5,784 nucleotides of DNA from Bacteroidota bacterium (GCA_004356385.1 SMXL01000075.1:1-5784), one strand, 5' to 3'. Positions 1 through 5,460 are shown, counted from the first letter of the stretch. Numbers and translations: made by a program. Notes: a model not told the origin generated them from the letters alone.

Positions 1-88
1 AGCGAATGATTTCTCCGTGTGCATCGAGCGTCGTCAGAAAACTTGTTCGCTTGTGCTGATAGATGCCCGTATAATATACGGTTTCCAT
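1..88 (-). CDS. IS110-family transposase, N-terminal fragment (cut by window edge)
   Basis: The minus strand from an ATG at 86-88 reads 29 codons before leaving the window, beginning METVYYTGIYQHKRTS and ending in LDAHGEIIR. This matches the start of IS110-family transposases: a short lead, a hydrophobic beta strand with G-I-D-x-H-K-(R/K)-T-S, then a second strand with LDxxG. In this family the fold is RuvC-like with DEDD catalytic residues, and the enzyme, guided by an element-encoded bridge RNA, recombines donor and target DNA. The start is well supported: AGGAG lies 7 bases upstream. Odd point: the residue at the catalytic Asp position is Tyr (TAT, one base from GAT), so this copy may be inactive. 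The rest of the gene (normally 300-400 residues) is not visible. The family call rests on 29 residues recognised by eye. Confidence 0.72.
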   Translation of the reverse strand, partial: METVYYTGIYQHKRTSFLTTLDAHGEIIR

Positions 89-95
89 GAAGGGT

Positions 96-100
96 CTCCT
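96..100 (-). promoter_or_regulatory. Shine-Dalgarno site of the IS110-type transposase
   Basis: The minus strand reads AGGAG followed by ACCCTTC and then ATG (7-base spacing), a textbook ribosome binding site. No comparable site precedes the other genes here, so it fixes the transposase start and contrasts with the host-type leaders. Confidence 0.7.
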
Positions 101-113
101 GTGTTTGATGGGT

Positions 114-346
114 CTGCAATCCTAGTTACGGATGCAGGAGCCTTCTTGGAAATATCAAGCGCATTTTTGCGGGCTCGCACGCCTGGCGATGGCGGTTGGA
201 ATCAATTACTTTCTGATAGGTGAGCGAAAGCTCGCCGTAGATCCACGAACCGTTATGCTGCATTCGAAACAGCTGGCATTCGCTGCCATATTGTGCGACC
301 GGAATACATAAATTGGACTCCGCATAACCATTCCCCCAGAGAATCA
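114..346 (-). ncRNA. Candidate bridge-RNA region in the IS110 leader
   Basis: IS110-group elements express a structured bridge RNA (about 180 nt in IS621) from the end upstream of the transposase, and this segment is in that place and orientation. Visible structure: TGGCA/TGCCA with a 5-base loop at 274-288; a GGTGAGC/GCTCGCC pairing around GAAA at 219-236 (perfect with one G-T on the plus strand, one C-A mismatch on the minus strand); TGCG/CGCA at 169-180; and an 8-pair hairpin with one bulge at 114-137, just before the transposase ribosome binding site. Differences from the second copy (1359-1440) are spread evenly over the three codon positions (8, 10 and 9), which does not favour a protein. 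Loop specificities and RNA ends cannot be assigned by eye. The assignment is inferred from position and structure. Confidence 0.3.
167..346 (-). repeat. Diverged ~180-bp repeat, copy 1 (inside the IS110 leader)
   Basis: Bases 167-248 align without gaps to 1359-1440 with 55 of 82 identical by hand count. The best-kept block is ATTACTTTCTG at 205-215 and 1398-1408. Beyond it, anchors recur at nearly the same spacing: TTCGA, CCGG (299-302 and 1491-1494, equal offset), ACTCCG (317-322 and 1505-1510, offset 4), ACCAT and GAATCA. The right part is therefore homologous but carries small insertions and deletions. Confidence 0.7.
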
Positions 347-353
347 AAGTCCT

Positions 354-1202
354 ATGCGATGCCTCTTTTTCCTTTTTCTTTCAACAATCCTTGTACGTGA
401 CATTTCAGCGCAAGAACCTCACCACGGGTTCGATCTTTCGATCTACGAGGGATCCTACATATTGCCAGATGGAGACTCGCTTTTCGTGATAGTCGCCGGT
501 GATGGGTTAGCGATCGAGATGCCTGGCGGGAATCTCTTTCGGTTTTCGGACTACCGGGCGGACTCGCGTATTCTAGAAGTAGAGAGTAGGACGCTCGAGC
601 TAATGGACGCAATGGTCCAGGGTGATCGATCGAGGATAGCCGCTATATTCGGTTCGTCGAGTGGACCGATGGAAGAATATATTAGCAGCACTCTTGAGAT
701 TATATCACCGGCCTTTGCTGAAGACGCGGAGTCGTCACGGTACGAAGTCGTCGCCACAGTCTATCGAGATGAGGACTCGGACTATGGTTTCGAAGACAGC
801 GGGTGGGGTTGGCAGACCTATATCCGTTTTTTCGATGGCCCGGAAGACGTCATGGTCAGGTTGGTCTGGGACGGTGTATCGGGGTCTTTGATGCACCGAG
901 GCATTGGAGGGACACCTCCTATAGCCACGCGCCTGCATTTCGAACTCCGTAATCCCGCACGATCCTGGATCCGAGCGTACGACCCATCGACTCAAACGAC
1001 AAAGCGATTGCGCGAAGTCGAGCGTTCGAGCCGCTCACGGATGACGCCGGCGCGCTTCAGCGCTTACGACGTTGACACGCATCAAACCGTAGGTCTTCGT
1101 TTTCGTAGAGACATGCCGGAAGATTTTATGCGGATAGAGATTGGTCCGCTGGGATCAGAAGTTCAGCGAGTCGGATACCGAGTACGACTTCATTCTGAGT
1201 GA
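354..1202 (+). CDS. Secreted protein of unknown function (282 aa)
   Basis: The product starts MRCLFFLFLSTILVRDISAQ, a Sec signal peptide with a short basic start, a hydrophobic core at about 3-14 and probable cleavage near residue 19 or 20; the mature protein would be periplasmic or exported. Residues about 29-60 (YEGSYILPDGDSLFV, then GDGLAIEMPGG) resemble the small beta-rich domain often found behind beta-lactamase-like and prolyl-peptidase-like enzymes (DUF3471 style), but no enzyme domain is present. The middle (about 80-200) is acidic and rich in Trp/Tyr and could be NTF2-like; the last 80 residues are Arg-rich. I cannot name a family. The ATG at 354 was chosen because it gives a complete signal peptide; no Shine-Dalgarno site is seen. 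It stands alone, only a few bases from the inferred IS110 end, so its upstream promoter may have been separated or replaced. It is 1.2 kb from the receptor operon. Confidence 0.75.
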   Translation: MRCLFFLFLSTILVRDISAQEPHHGFDLSIYEGSYILPDGDSLFVIVAGDGLAIEMPGGNLFRFSDYRADSRILEVESRTLELMDAMVQGDRSRIAAIFGSSSGPMEEYISSTLEIISPAFAEDAESSRYEVVATVYRDEDSDYGFEDSGWGWQTYIRFFDGPEDVMVRLVWDGVSGSLMHRGIGGTPPIATRLHFELRNPARSWIRAYDPSTQTTKRLREVERSSRSRMTPARFSAYDVDTHQTVGLRFRRDMPEDFMRIEIGPLGSEVQRVGYRVRLHSE

Positions 1203-1790
1203 TTCTGTGAAAGGTCTACTGGACTATACACCATTTTAGCTAGATGTAGAAAGAACGGCGATTGAAGTGAAGGAAATGCACTCCAAGCCAGCAAGAAAAA
1301 GAGAACGCGCATCCTTACGCAGCATAACACGCTTATGGCCACCAAAGTCAACCGGACGTTGCGGACTCGCTCCACTGCCTAAGTCGGTCTGAAACGATTA
1401 CTTTCTGGGGGGTAGCAAAGTGCTCGTCGAAAATCCGCCAGCCAGCACACGCCCGTTCGATAATATCGATCTGCGATGCTGAAGGACTATCCGGTGCATA
1501 CGATACTCCGAATAGAACACACCATGTTCAGTGAATCACCACCAGTGATTTTGTCGCCGTCAATCGGCCAATAGAAATGCGGTAGAAGTCGAGGTTGCTT
1601 AGGTAGCGCGAGTACAGTACGGCTGACCGGTTACGGGGTCTTTTAGAAGGCAGACTCGCTAAGCTCCGCAAGGCAATCTTCAAGCGTGACCGGGTCATAC
1701 GAAGGACGTCAGTTGAGCGGATTGTATGCTAATCGACTCTCACTATTTCAAGCTTTATCCTGATTCGCGGACGAACATTCGAAATGGCAG
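1203..1790. other. 588-bp stretch without an intact gene; contains a repeat relic
   Basis: No reading frame here has both a credible start and a recognisable product. The main content is the second copy of the IS110-leader-like repeat at about 1359-1539. On the minus strand some pieces read like broken protein: DPVTLEDCLAELSESAF ending in a stop near 1650, FYWPIDGDKITGGDSLN upstream of 1520, and WRIFDEHFATPQKVIVSDRL near 1400. They lie in different frames or are separated by stops, so a decayed gene is possible but unproven. A 56-codon minus-strand frame from an ATG near 1697 to a stop near 1530 has no supporting feature. No convincing terminator was found for either flanking gene. Confidence 0.5.
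1359..1539 (-). repeat. Diverged ~180-bp repeat, copy 2 (solitary)
   Basis: This is the partner of 167-346 in the same orientation. In copy 1 the transposase ATG is 79 bases from the repeat edge; at the matching place near 1280 on the minus strand there is no transposase-like reading, so this copy is an orphan end or relic. The stem at 219-236 of copy 1 is partly kept as AGC/GCT around AAAGT at 1414-1424. If the segment were coding, the net 4-base length difference before ACTCCG would be a frameshift. Confidence 0.62.
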
Positions 1791-2435
1791 CTATCGAGAG
1801 GGGGTCTCTAGCACTTCGGCAATCGAGAGTTCAACGGCGTTCAGAAAGTAATCCAGGCGTCGTAGGGTTTCACGATCGATATCCTGCCGGACACCTCCGG
1901 TTTCGCCTGAGAAAACAGCCGATTCCATGATGTGTTGTCGGAAAAAGAACGTGGCCTTGAGAGCGTCCGTGAGTCCGAGACCGGACTCTCTTGCACTCTT
2001 GCCATAAAGACGGCCTATGGCGCGTGCCTCGACCACAATCGATTCGTCTCCATCGTCAAGATATCTTGTTACGAGTTCGATCAGGTGACGCCCCAGTGCT
2101 CTCTTTTCCTGAATATCCTCCGCTTCAAGACCCTCGCGCCAGCTCGCACCGCTTTGCTCGATGATACCCTGCCGGGTTAGTTCCAGTGCGGTGTCGATCG
2201 GCGAAGAGCCATGCGGGTTATACACACCACGCGGTGTGGCGCCTGTGGCCGCCGAAGAACTCGATCGAAGACGTGCAATTTCACTGACGGGAAAACGACG
2301 GTGTCCGCCCGGAGTCAGGACGACTTCGATATCGCCTTTATCCGCCCAGCGTCGAAGAGTTGCCGGATGAACATCGAGCCTCTCGGCCGCTTCGCTCAGG
2401 GCCAGTAGTCGTTCCTGTTCTGCTATTGGAGTCAC
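1791..2435 (-). CDS. BldC/MerR-like HTH regulator with RsbRD-like sensor domain
   Basis: This 214-aa cytoplasmic DNA-binding protein has residues 10-55 forming a winged HTH of the MerR/BldC/excisionase type: LSEAAERLDVHPATLRRWAD, then a wing with TPGGHRRF (41-48). GGHRR(F/Y) is the hallmark of this group. Residues about 56-78 are a Ser/Ala/Gly-rich linker. Residues 82-210 are helical, with G-R-x-x-G...A...G-L-x-L at 141-154, a FFFRQHIMESAV helix and RRLDYFLNAVELSIAEVLE at the end, resembling the RsbRD-type N-terminal sensor domain of stress and kinase proteins. The start is GTG at 2433-2435, since the upstream frame offers no ATG or TTG before a stop near 2480; no Shine-Dalgarno site is seen. 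It is divergent from the receptor operon, with a shared 135-bp control region, so it probably regulates the operon and itself. The signal sensed is unknown. Confidence 0.88.
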   Translation of the reverse strand: MTPIAEQERLLALSEAAERLDVHPATLRRWADKGDIEVVLTPGGHRRFPVSEIARLRSSSSAATGATPRGVYNPHGSSPIDTALELTRQGIIEQSGASWREGLEAEDIQEKRALGRHLIELVTRYLDDGDESIVVEARAIGRLYGKSARESGLGLTDALKATFFFRQHIMESAVFSGETGGVRQDIDRETLRRLDYFLNAVELSIAEVLETPSR

Positions 2436-2570
2436 TTTGTAAAGATTTGGTAGATTCCGAACATAAATTAAGTAAATCTATATAAATCTAACACCAACTG
2501 ACGTCACCCGTGTATACATTCGGTGCAGAACCGACCTCGAGAGGGTAATTGTGTCCCGTTGATCTCCAGA
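2436..2570. promoter_or_regulatory. Divergent control region with symmetric AGATT half-sites
   Basis: This AT-rich segment separates the regulator (GTG at 2435) from the receptor gene. AGATT occurs at 2443-2447 and 2452-2456, and its complement AATCT at 2475-2479 and 2485-2489. The inner and outer pairs share a centre near 2466, and spacing within each arm is 9 or 10 bases, about one helical turn. The right arm is a direct repeat TAAATCTA at 2473-2480 and 2483-2490. This suits a BldC/MerR-like protein binding in tandem on each arm. To the right are perfect palindromes TGACGTCA (2499-2506) and TGTATACA (2511-2518, again at 2572-2579 over the ATG). Exact -35/-10 boxes cannot be assigned; TATAAA at 2481-2486 is a possible -10 on the plus strand. 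Confidence 0.5.
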
Positions 2571-4742
2571 ATGTATACAATTTTGAATTGGTTAGACTCG
2601 ATTATCCAAGACAATATTTCACGGCCCTTTCGGCGATTTCAGAAAATCCTGTTGTGGTCTGTCGGATTGCTTTGCACGTTTGTTCTGACGAGCCACCCAG
2701 GATTGGCGCAAGAAAAAGATACGCCTCCGGATTCAGTCTGGACGATCAAGATGCCCGTAATAGTTGTCACCGCTACTAAAAGCGCTATGAGACTGCGCGA
2801 TGTCCCGATCCTGACCCGCGTCGTGACGGCCGACGAGGCGAAGATTCAAGGCGCGTTGAGAATGTCGGATCTTTTGGCCGAGCTGACAGGAATATTCATA
2901 GTGCACGATCATGGTGCAGGCGTCCAGCTTCAGGGCTTCGATTCTGCCTACACGCTCATACTACTTGACGGCGAACCCATAATAGGACGAACAGCTGGAA
3001 CACTCGATCTGAACCGGTTACCAGTCAGCCTGATTGAACAGATTGAAATCGTTCGAGGACCCTCGTCCTCACTCTACGGCAGCGAAGCTCTCGCAGGCGT
3101 AATAAATATCACTACGCGACGTCCTCGTGCCGGTCTTCGCGCTTCCTCTTCCGTCCGCTTCGAAACCAATCAGACAACCGACCTCTCGACGGCAGTCGAA
3201 GTTGGGGGAGAAAAATTACGTGGACGCATTCAGTTTAACAGGTTCAGCTCCGATGGTTATGATCTGACGCCGAATATCATCGGCCTCACAGCACCCGGGT
3301 TTTCCGATTACACACTCGCTGGTCGATTCACCTTTGAGCCCTCTGACCGCACTCTTATTGACACAGGTGTACGTTTCGCCGATCAGTCCCAGTCCAACAC
3401 GCTCGGATTCGAGGAGGGCGGTACCGTCTTAGAATTTACAGAGGAGGCCGACCGCGAAGACTGGAATGTTTCGCCGCGTGTTCGGCACCGACTCAACAAC
3501 AATCTTATCGCAACGGCAAAGGGTCATCTCGCCTCTTTTTCGACCCAATCGATTCTGTCAACCATAACCGACGAAGGTGCTCCTGACCAGCTCAATTTTA
3601 AACAGATGTATCGCAAAGGCGAGCTGCAGCTCGATCTGATTCTGGGTAGCCAGCACCTCGTCACACTCGGCGGTGGATTCATATCCGAGACCGTCACGAC
3701 CGAGCGGGTTGTTGGTGGCAGGCGGTCGAACGAGGACACGTTCATCTTCGGGCAGCATCAGTGGTTTCCGTATGATTGGTTGCACGTGACGACCTCCGGC
3801 CGACTCGATGCCCACAGCGACTACAATACCAGAATAAGTCCGAAGCTAGCGGCCCTGATCACCACCGATAAGTCAACCCGGATCCGCGCTTCGATCGGTT
3901 CAGGATTCAAGGCTCCTAGCTTCCAGCAACTCTATATGGATTTCACGAATCCGGTTGCGGGCTACTCCGTGGTTGGCGCCACAGACATTACTGCCGCGAT
4001 CCAGCGATTCGAGGATCTGGGACAGATTCAATTCTTTCTTTCCGATCCGGCCTCCTTCGGCGAGATCCGACCCGAGAAGTCTTTTTCGATCAATCTGGGG
4101 GTCGAACGAGAATTTGGTGAGCGACTCCGTATCGAACTCAATCTTTTCCAAAACCAGGTTCGCGACCTCATTGAGACGCTGCCCGTGGCGACAAAACCCA
4201 ATGGGCAGAACATTTTCAGCTATGTAAATCTGAACCGAATCTATACACGAGGCCTTGATACGGATATCCGGATCAGGTTCGATGATCACTGGTCATTCGG
4301 CATCGGCTACCAGTTTCTCGACACGGGAGACCAAGAAGTTATCGACCAGATCGAAGATGGTTCTCTGTTCAAGCGCGTGAACGGCCGCGACCGGCGTGTA
4401 CGAAGAGAGGAGTACGGAGGGCTATTCAATCGATCGAGACACTCAGGAAACCTGCGGATTACGTTCGCGGACGCGAACGGGGGCCTCACCGCAGCACTTA
4501 GAGGGCTCTACCGGGGACGGTATGGACTCGGCGACCTGAACGGAAATCTCATTCTCGACGATCGCTCCGAGTATGTCCCGGGTTATCTGACGCTGAATCT
4601 GACTGTAACGAAGACCATTTCGAAATCGGTGTCCGCTCAGATAGGAATCAGAAATATGCTCGGAGAGAAGAATGTCGACCAGATTCCGTCCTTACCCGGA
4701 CGACTGGTCTTCGGCGGCCTCACTATCGAGTTGGCACGATAA
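2571..4742 (+). CDS. TonB-dependent outer-membrane receptor, HmuR-like
   Basis: This beta-barrel receptor (723 aa from ATG 2571) uses TonB energy to import a ligand, probably heme or another metal complex given the HmuY partner. It has a long N-terminal lead, a signal peptide core KILLWSVGLLCTFVLTS with cleavage near LAQ (about residue 47), a TonB-box-like IVVTATK (64-70), a plug domain (about 62-185) with LLAELTGIFIVHDHGAG, LILLDGEPIIG, IEQIEIVRGPSSSLYGSEAL and GVINITT, then the barrel. FKAP at 446-449 corresponds to the FRAP/YRAP box of heme receptors; the NPDL box is not recognisable, replaced by an insert leading to EIRPEKS. The last residues are IELAR, not the usual terminal aromatic. 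An alternative GTG at 2523 adds 16 residues; ATG is preferred, but even so the pre-core lead is long. The lipoprotein gene follows after 14 bases. Confidence 0.92.
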   Translation: MYTILNWLDSIIQDNISRPFRRFQKILLWSVGLLCTFVLTSHPGLAQEKDTPPDSVWTIKMPVIVVTATKSAMRLRDVPILTRVVTADEAKIQGALRMSDLLAELTGIFIVHDHGAGVQLQGFDSAYTLILLDGEPIIGRTAGTLDLNRLPVSLIEQIEIVRGPSSSLYGSEALAGVINITTRRPRAGLRASSSVRFETNQTTDLSTAVEVGGEKLRGRIQFNRFSSDGYDLTPNIIGLTAPGFSDYTLAGRFTFEPSDRTLIDTGVRFADQSQSNTLGFEEGGTVLEFTEEADREDWNVSPRVRHRLNNNLIATAKGHLASFSTQSILSTITDEGAPDQLNFKQMYRKGELQLDLILGSQHLVTLGGGFISETVTTERVVGGRRSNEDTFIFGQHQWFPYDWLHVTTSGRLDAHSDYNTRISPKLAALITTDKSTRIRASIGSGFKAPSFQQLYMDFTNPVAGYSVVGATDITAAIQRFEDLGQIQFFLSDPASFGEIRPEKSFSINLGVEREFGERLRIELNLFQNQVRDLIETLPVATKPNGQNIFSYVNLNRIYTRGLDTDIRIRFDDHWSFGIGYQFLDTGDQEVIDQIEDGSLFKRVNGRDRRVRREEYGGLFNRSRHSGNLRITFADANGGLTAALRGLYRGRYGLGDLNGNLILDDRSEYVPGYLTLNLTVTKTISKSVSAQIGIRNMLGEKNVDQIPSLPGRLVFGGLTIELAR

Positions 4743-4756
4743 ATCAACGAAAACAT

Positions 4757-5398
4757 ATGATTAACATGAAAAGGATAAACAGGTCCATCGCTGGACTCGC
4801 CGCGCTGGTGAGCCTCGTCTTTCTTGTGGCATGTGACAGCAATTCAGGTGCAGATGAAGAGACCAATGATATCGTCGCCGAACGCGTTACCGACTTCGCT
4901 GCAGATCCATTTGTCGGATTCGTTGACGGACGACCCGTCGGAACCGGGAAATATGAGTTCTTCAGCCTTCAAACGGGATTGGAAGTCGACGGCGTAGACT
5001 CCGCGTCGACAGCCTGGGATATCGGTCTGCAGGGAACGGACATCATCGTTAATGGAGGATCGAGTGGTCCCGGACAGGGAGGCGTCCAAGTCATCGAGGG
5101 CATCTTCGAGGAGATAATGGAAGCGCCCACTGCGGGATGGGCCGTTGACAGCGACCTGGGTACGGCCATTCTGGCCGGCTCGGGTAATGGATGGTATAAC
5201 TACAATCCCGCTTCGATGGTCATTTCTCCCATGCCCGGACGCGTGCTCCTGATTCGTACTGCCGACGGGCGGTTCGCAAAGATCAAGATCATCTCGTACT
5301 ACCGCGGATCGCCGGAAACACCTACAGCCGAGTCGGCGGCGAGGTTCTACACGTTCGACTACGTATTTCAACCGGACGGTTCGCATTCGTTTCAATAG
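4757..5398 (+). CDS. hmuY: HmuY-family surface lipoprotein (heme-binding type, ligands not conserved)
   Basis: This 213-aa lipoprotein has a basic n-region (KRINR), a hydrophobic core and lipobox LVAC with Cys 26 as the lipidation site, followed by acidic, Asn/Ser-rich DSNSGADEE, similar in character to lipoprotein surface-export signals of Bacteroidota. The HmuY-type beta domain spans about 60-212: YEFFSLQTG, TAWDIGLQGTDIIVNGG, GPGQGG, GWYNYNP, LLIRTADGRFAKIKIISYY and the C-terminal FYTFDYVFQPDGS. HmuY proteins take heme from host or environmental hemoproteins and hand it to HmuR. Here the only His is residue 210, next to the C-terminus, so the two-His ligation of Porphyromonas HmuY is absent; Met 121, 154 and 159 are candidates. 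ATG 4766 (M4) is an equally good start. It follows the receptor after 14 bases with an A-rich leader and is surely co-transcribed. The symbol denotes the family only. Confidence 0.88.
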   Translation: MINMKRINRSIAGLAALVSLVFLVACDSNSGADEETNDIVAERVTDFAADPFVGFVDGRPVGTGKYEFFSLQTGLEVDGVDSASTAWDIGLQGTDIIVNGGSSGPGQGGVQVIEGIFEEIMEAPTAGWAVDSDLGTAILAGSGNGWYNYNPASMVISPMPGRVLLIRTADGRFAKIKIISYYRGSPETPTAESAARFYTFDYVFQPDGSHSFQ

Positions 5399-5420
5399 AG
5401 TCGATTGTTAAGCTCTCAGA

Positions 5421-5446
5421 GGGGCCGGAGCAACCGTCTCCAGCCC
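5421..5446 (+). other. Intergenic hairpin between lipoprotein and membrane-protein genes
   Basis: GGGGCCGGAG (5421-5430), loop CAACCGT, CTCCAGCCC (5438-5446) can pair as GGAG/CTCC plus C/G and GGG/CCC with one mismatch and one bulge. No T-run follows, so it is not a standard intrinsic terminator. It could stabilise the upstream message or partly separate expression of the third gene. It ends 14 bases before the next ATG. Confidence 0.35.
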
Positions 5447-5460
5447 GTACCATCATCACT

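Larger units (their letters stand above)
1..346 (-). mobile_element. End of an IS110-family insertion sequence (leader side), partial
   Basis: This is the 5' part of an IS110-type element read on the minus strand: the transposase start at 1-88 and about 260 bases of leader before the next gene at 354. IS110-group elements have a long non-coding end upstream of the transposase, lack classical terminal inverted repeats and make little or no target duplication, so the outer boundary cannot be read directly. The right limit of about 346 is set where similarity to the second copy at 1359-1539 fades, just before the start codon at 354. Minus-strand frames through the leader have no convincing start or protein family. 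Confidence 0.5.

Noticed and set aside
17..223. Plus-strand frame of 68 codons
   Set aside because: It needs a GTG start and lies opposite the better supported transposase start and leader.
126..347. Minus-strand frame of 73 codons over the IS110 leader
   Set aside because: It needs a TTG start, has no known family, and its differences from the second copy show no codon-position bias. Treated as leader/RNA region, though a decayed gene is not excluded.
1190..1375. Minus-strand hydrophobic frame of 61 codons
   Set aside because: The hydrophobic stretch suggests a membrane peptide, but it overlaps the end of the secreted-protein gene and the edge of the repeat, and has no ribosome binding site or family.
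1764..1775. TTCG/CGAA hairpin downstream of the regulator gene as terminator
   Set aside because: Only four base pairs and no T-run on the minus strand.
1841..1852. CAGAAAGTAATC, also the core of the leader repeat on the opposite strand (complement ending near 1408)
   Set aside because: Inside the regulator gene it encodes part of the conserved DYFLN helix, and a match of this length is compatible with chance; no wider similarity.
1705..2505. 11-bp inverted match CAACTGACGTC flanking the regulator gene (2495-2505 and complement at 1705-1715)
   Set aside because: Several 11-base matches are expected by chance in a window of this length, and neither side extends.
3900..4289. Minus-strand frame inside the receptor gene
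   Set aside because: It is a shadow of the receptor barrel with no recognisable domain.
4844..5395. Long minus-strand frame (183 codons)
   Set aside because: It is the mirror of the HmuY-type lipoprotein gene, whose lipobox and domain motifs are clear; the minus product is Arg/Ser-rich without any motif.
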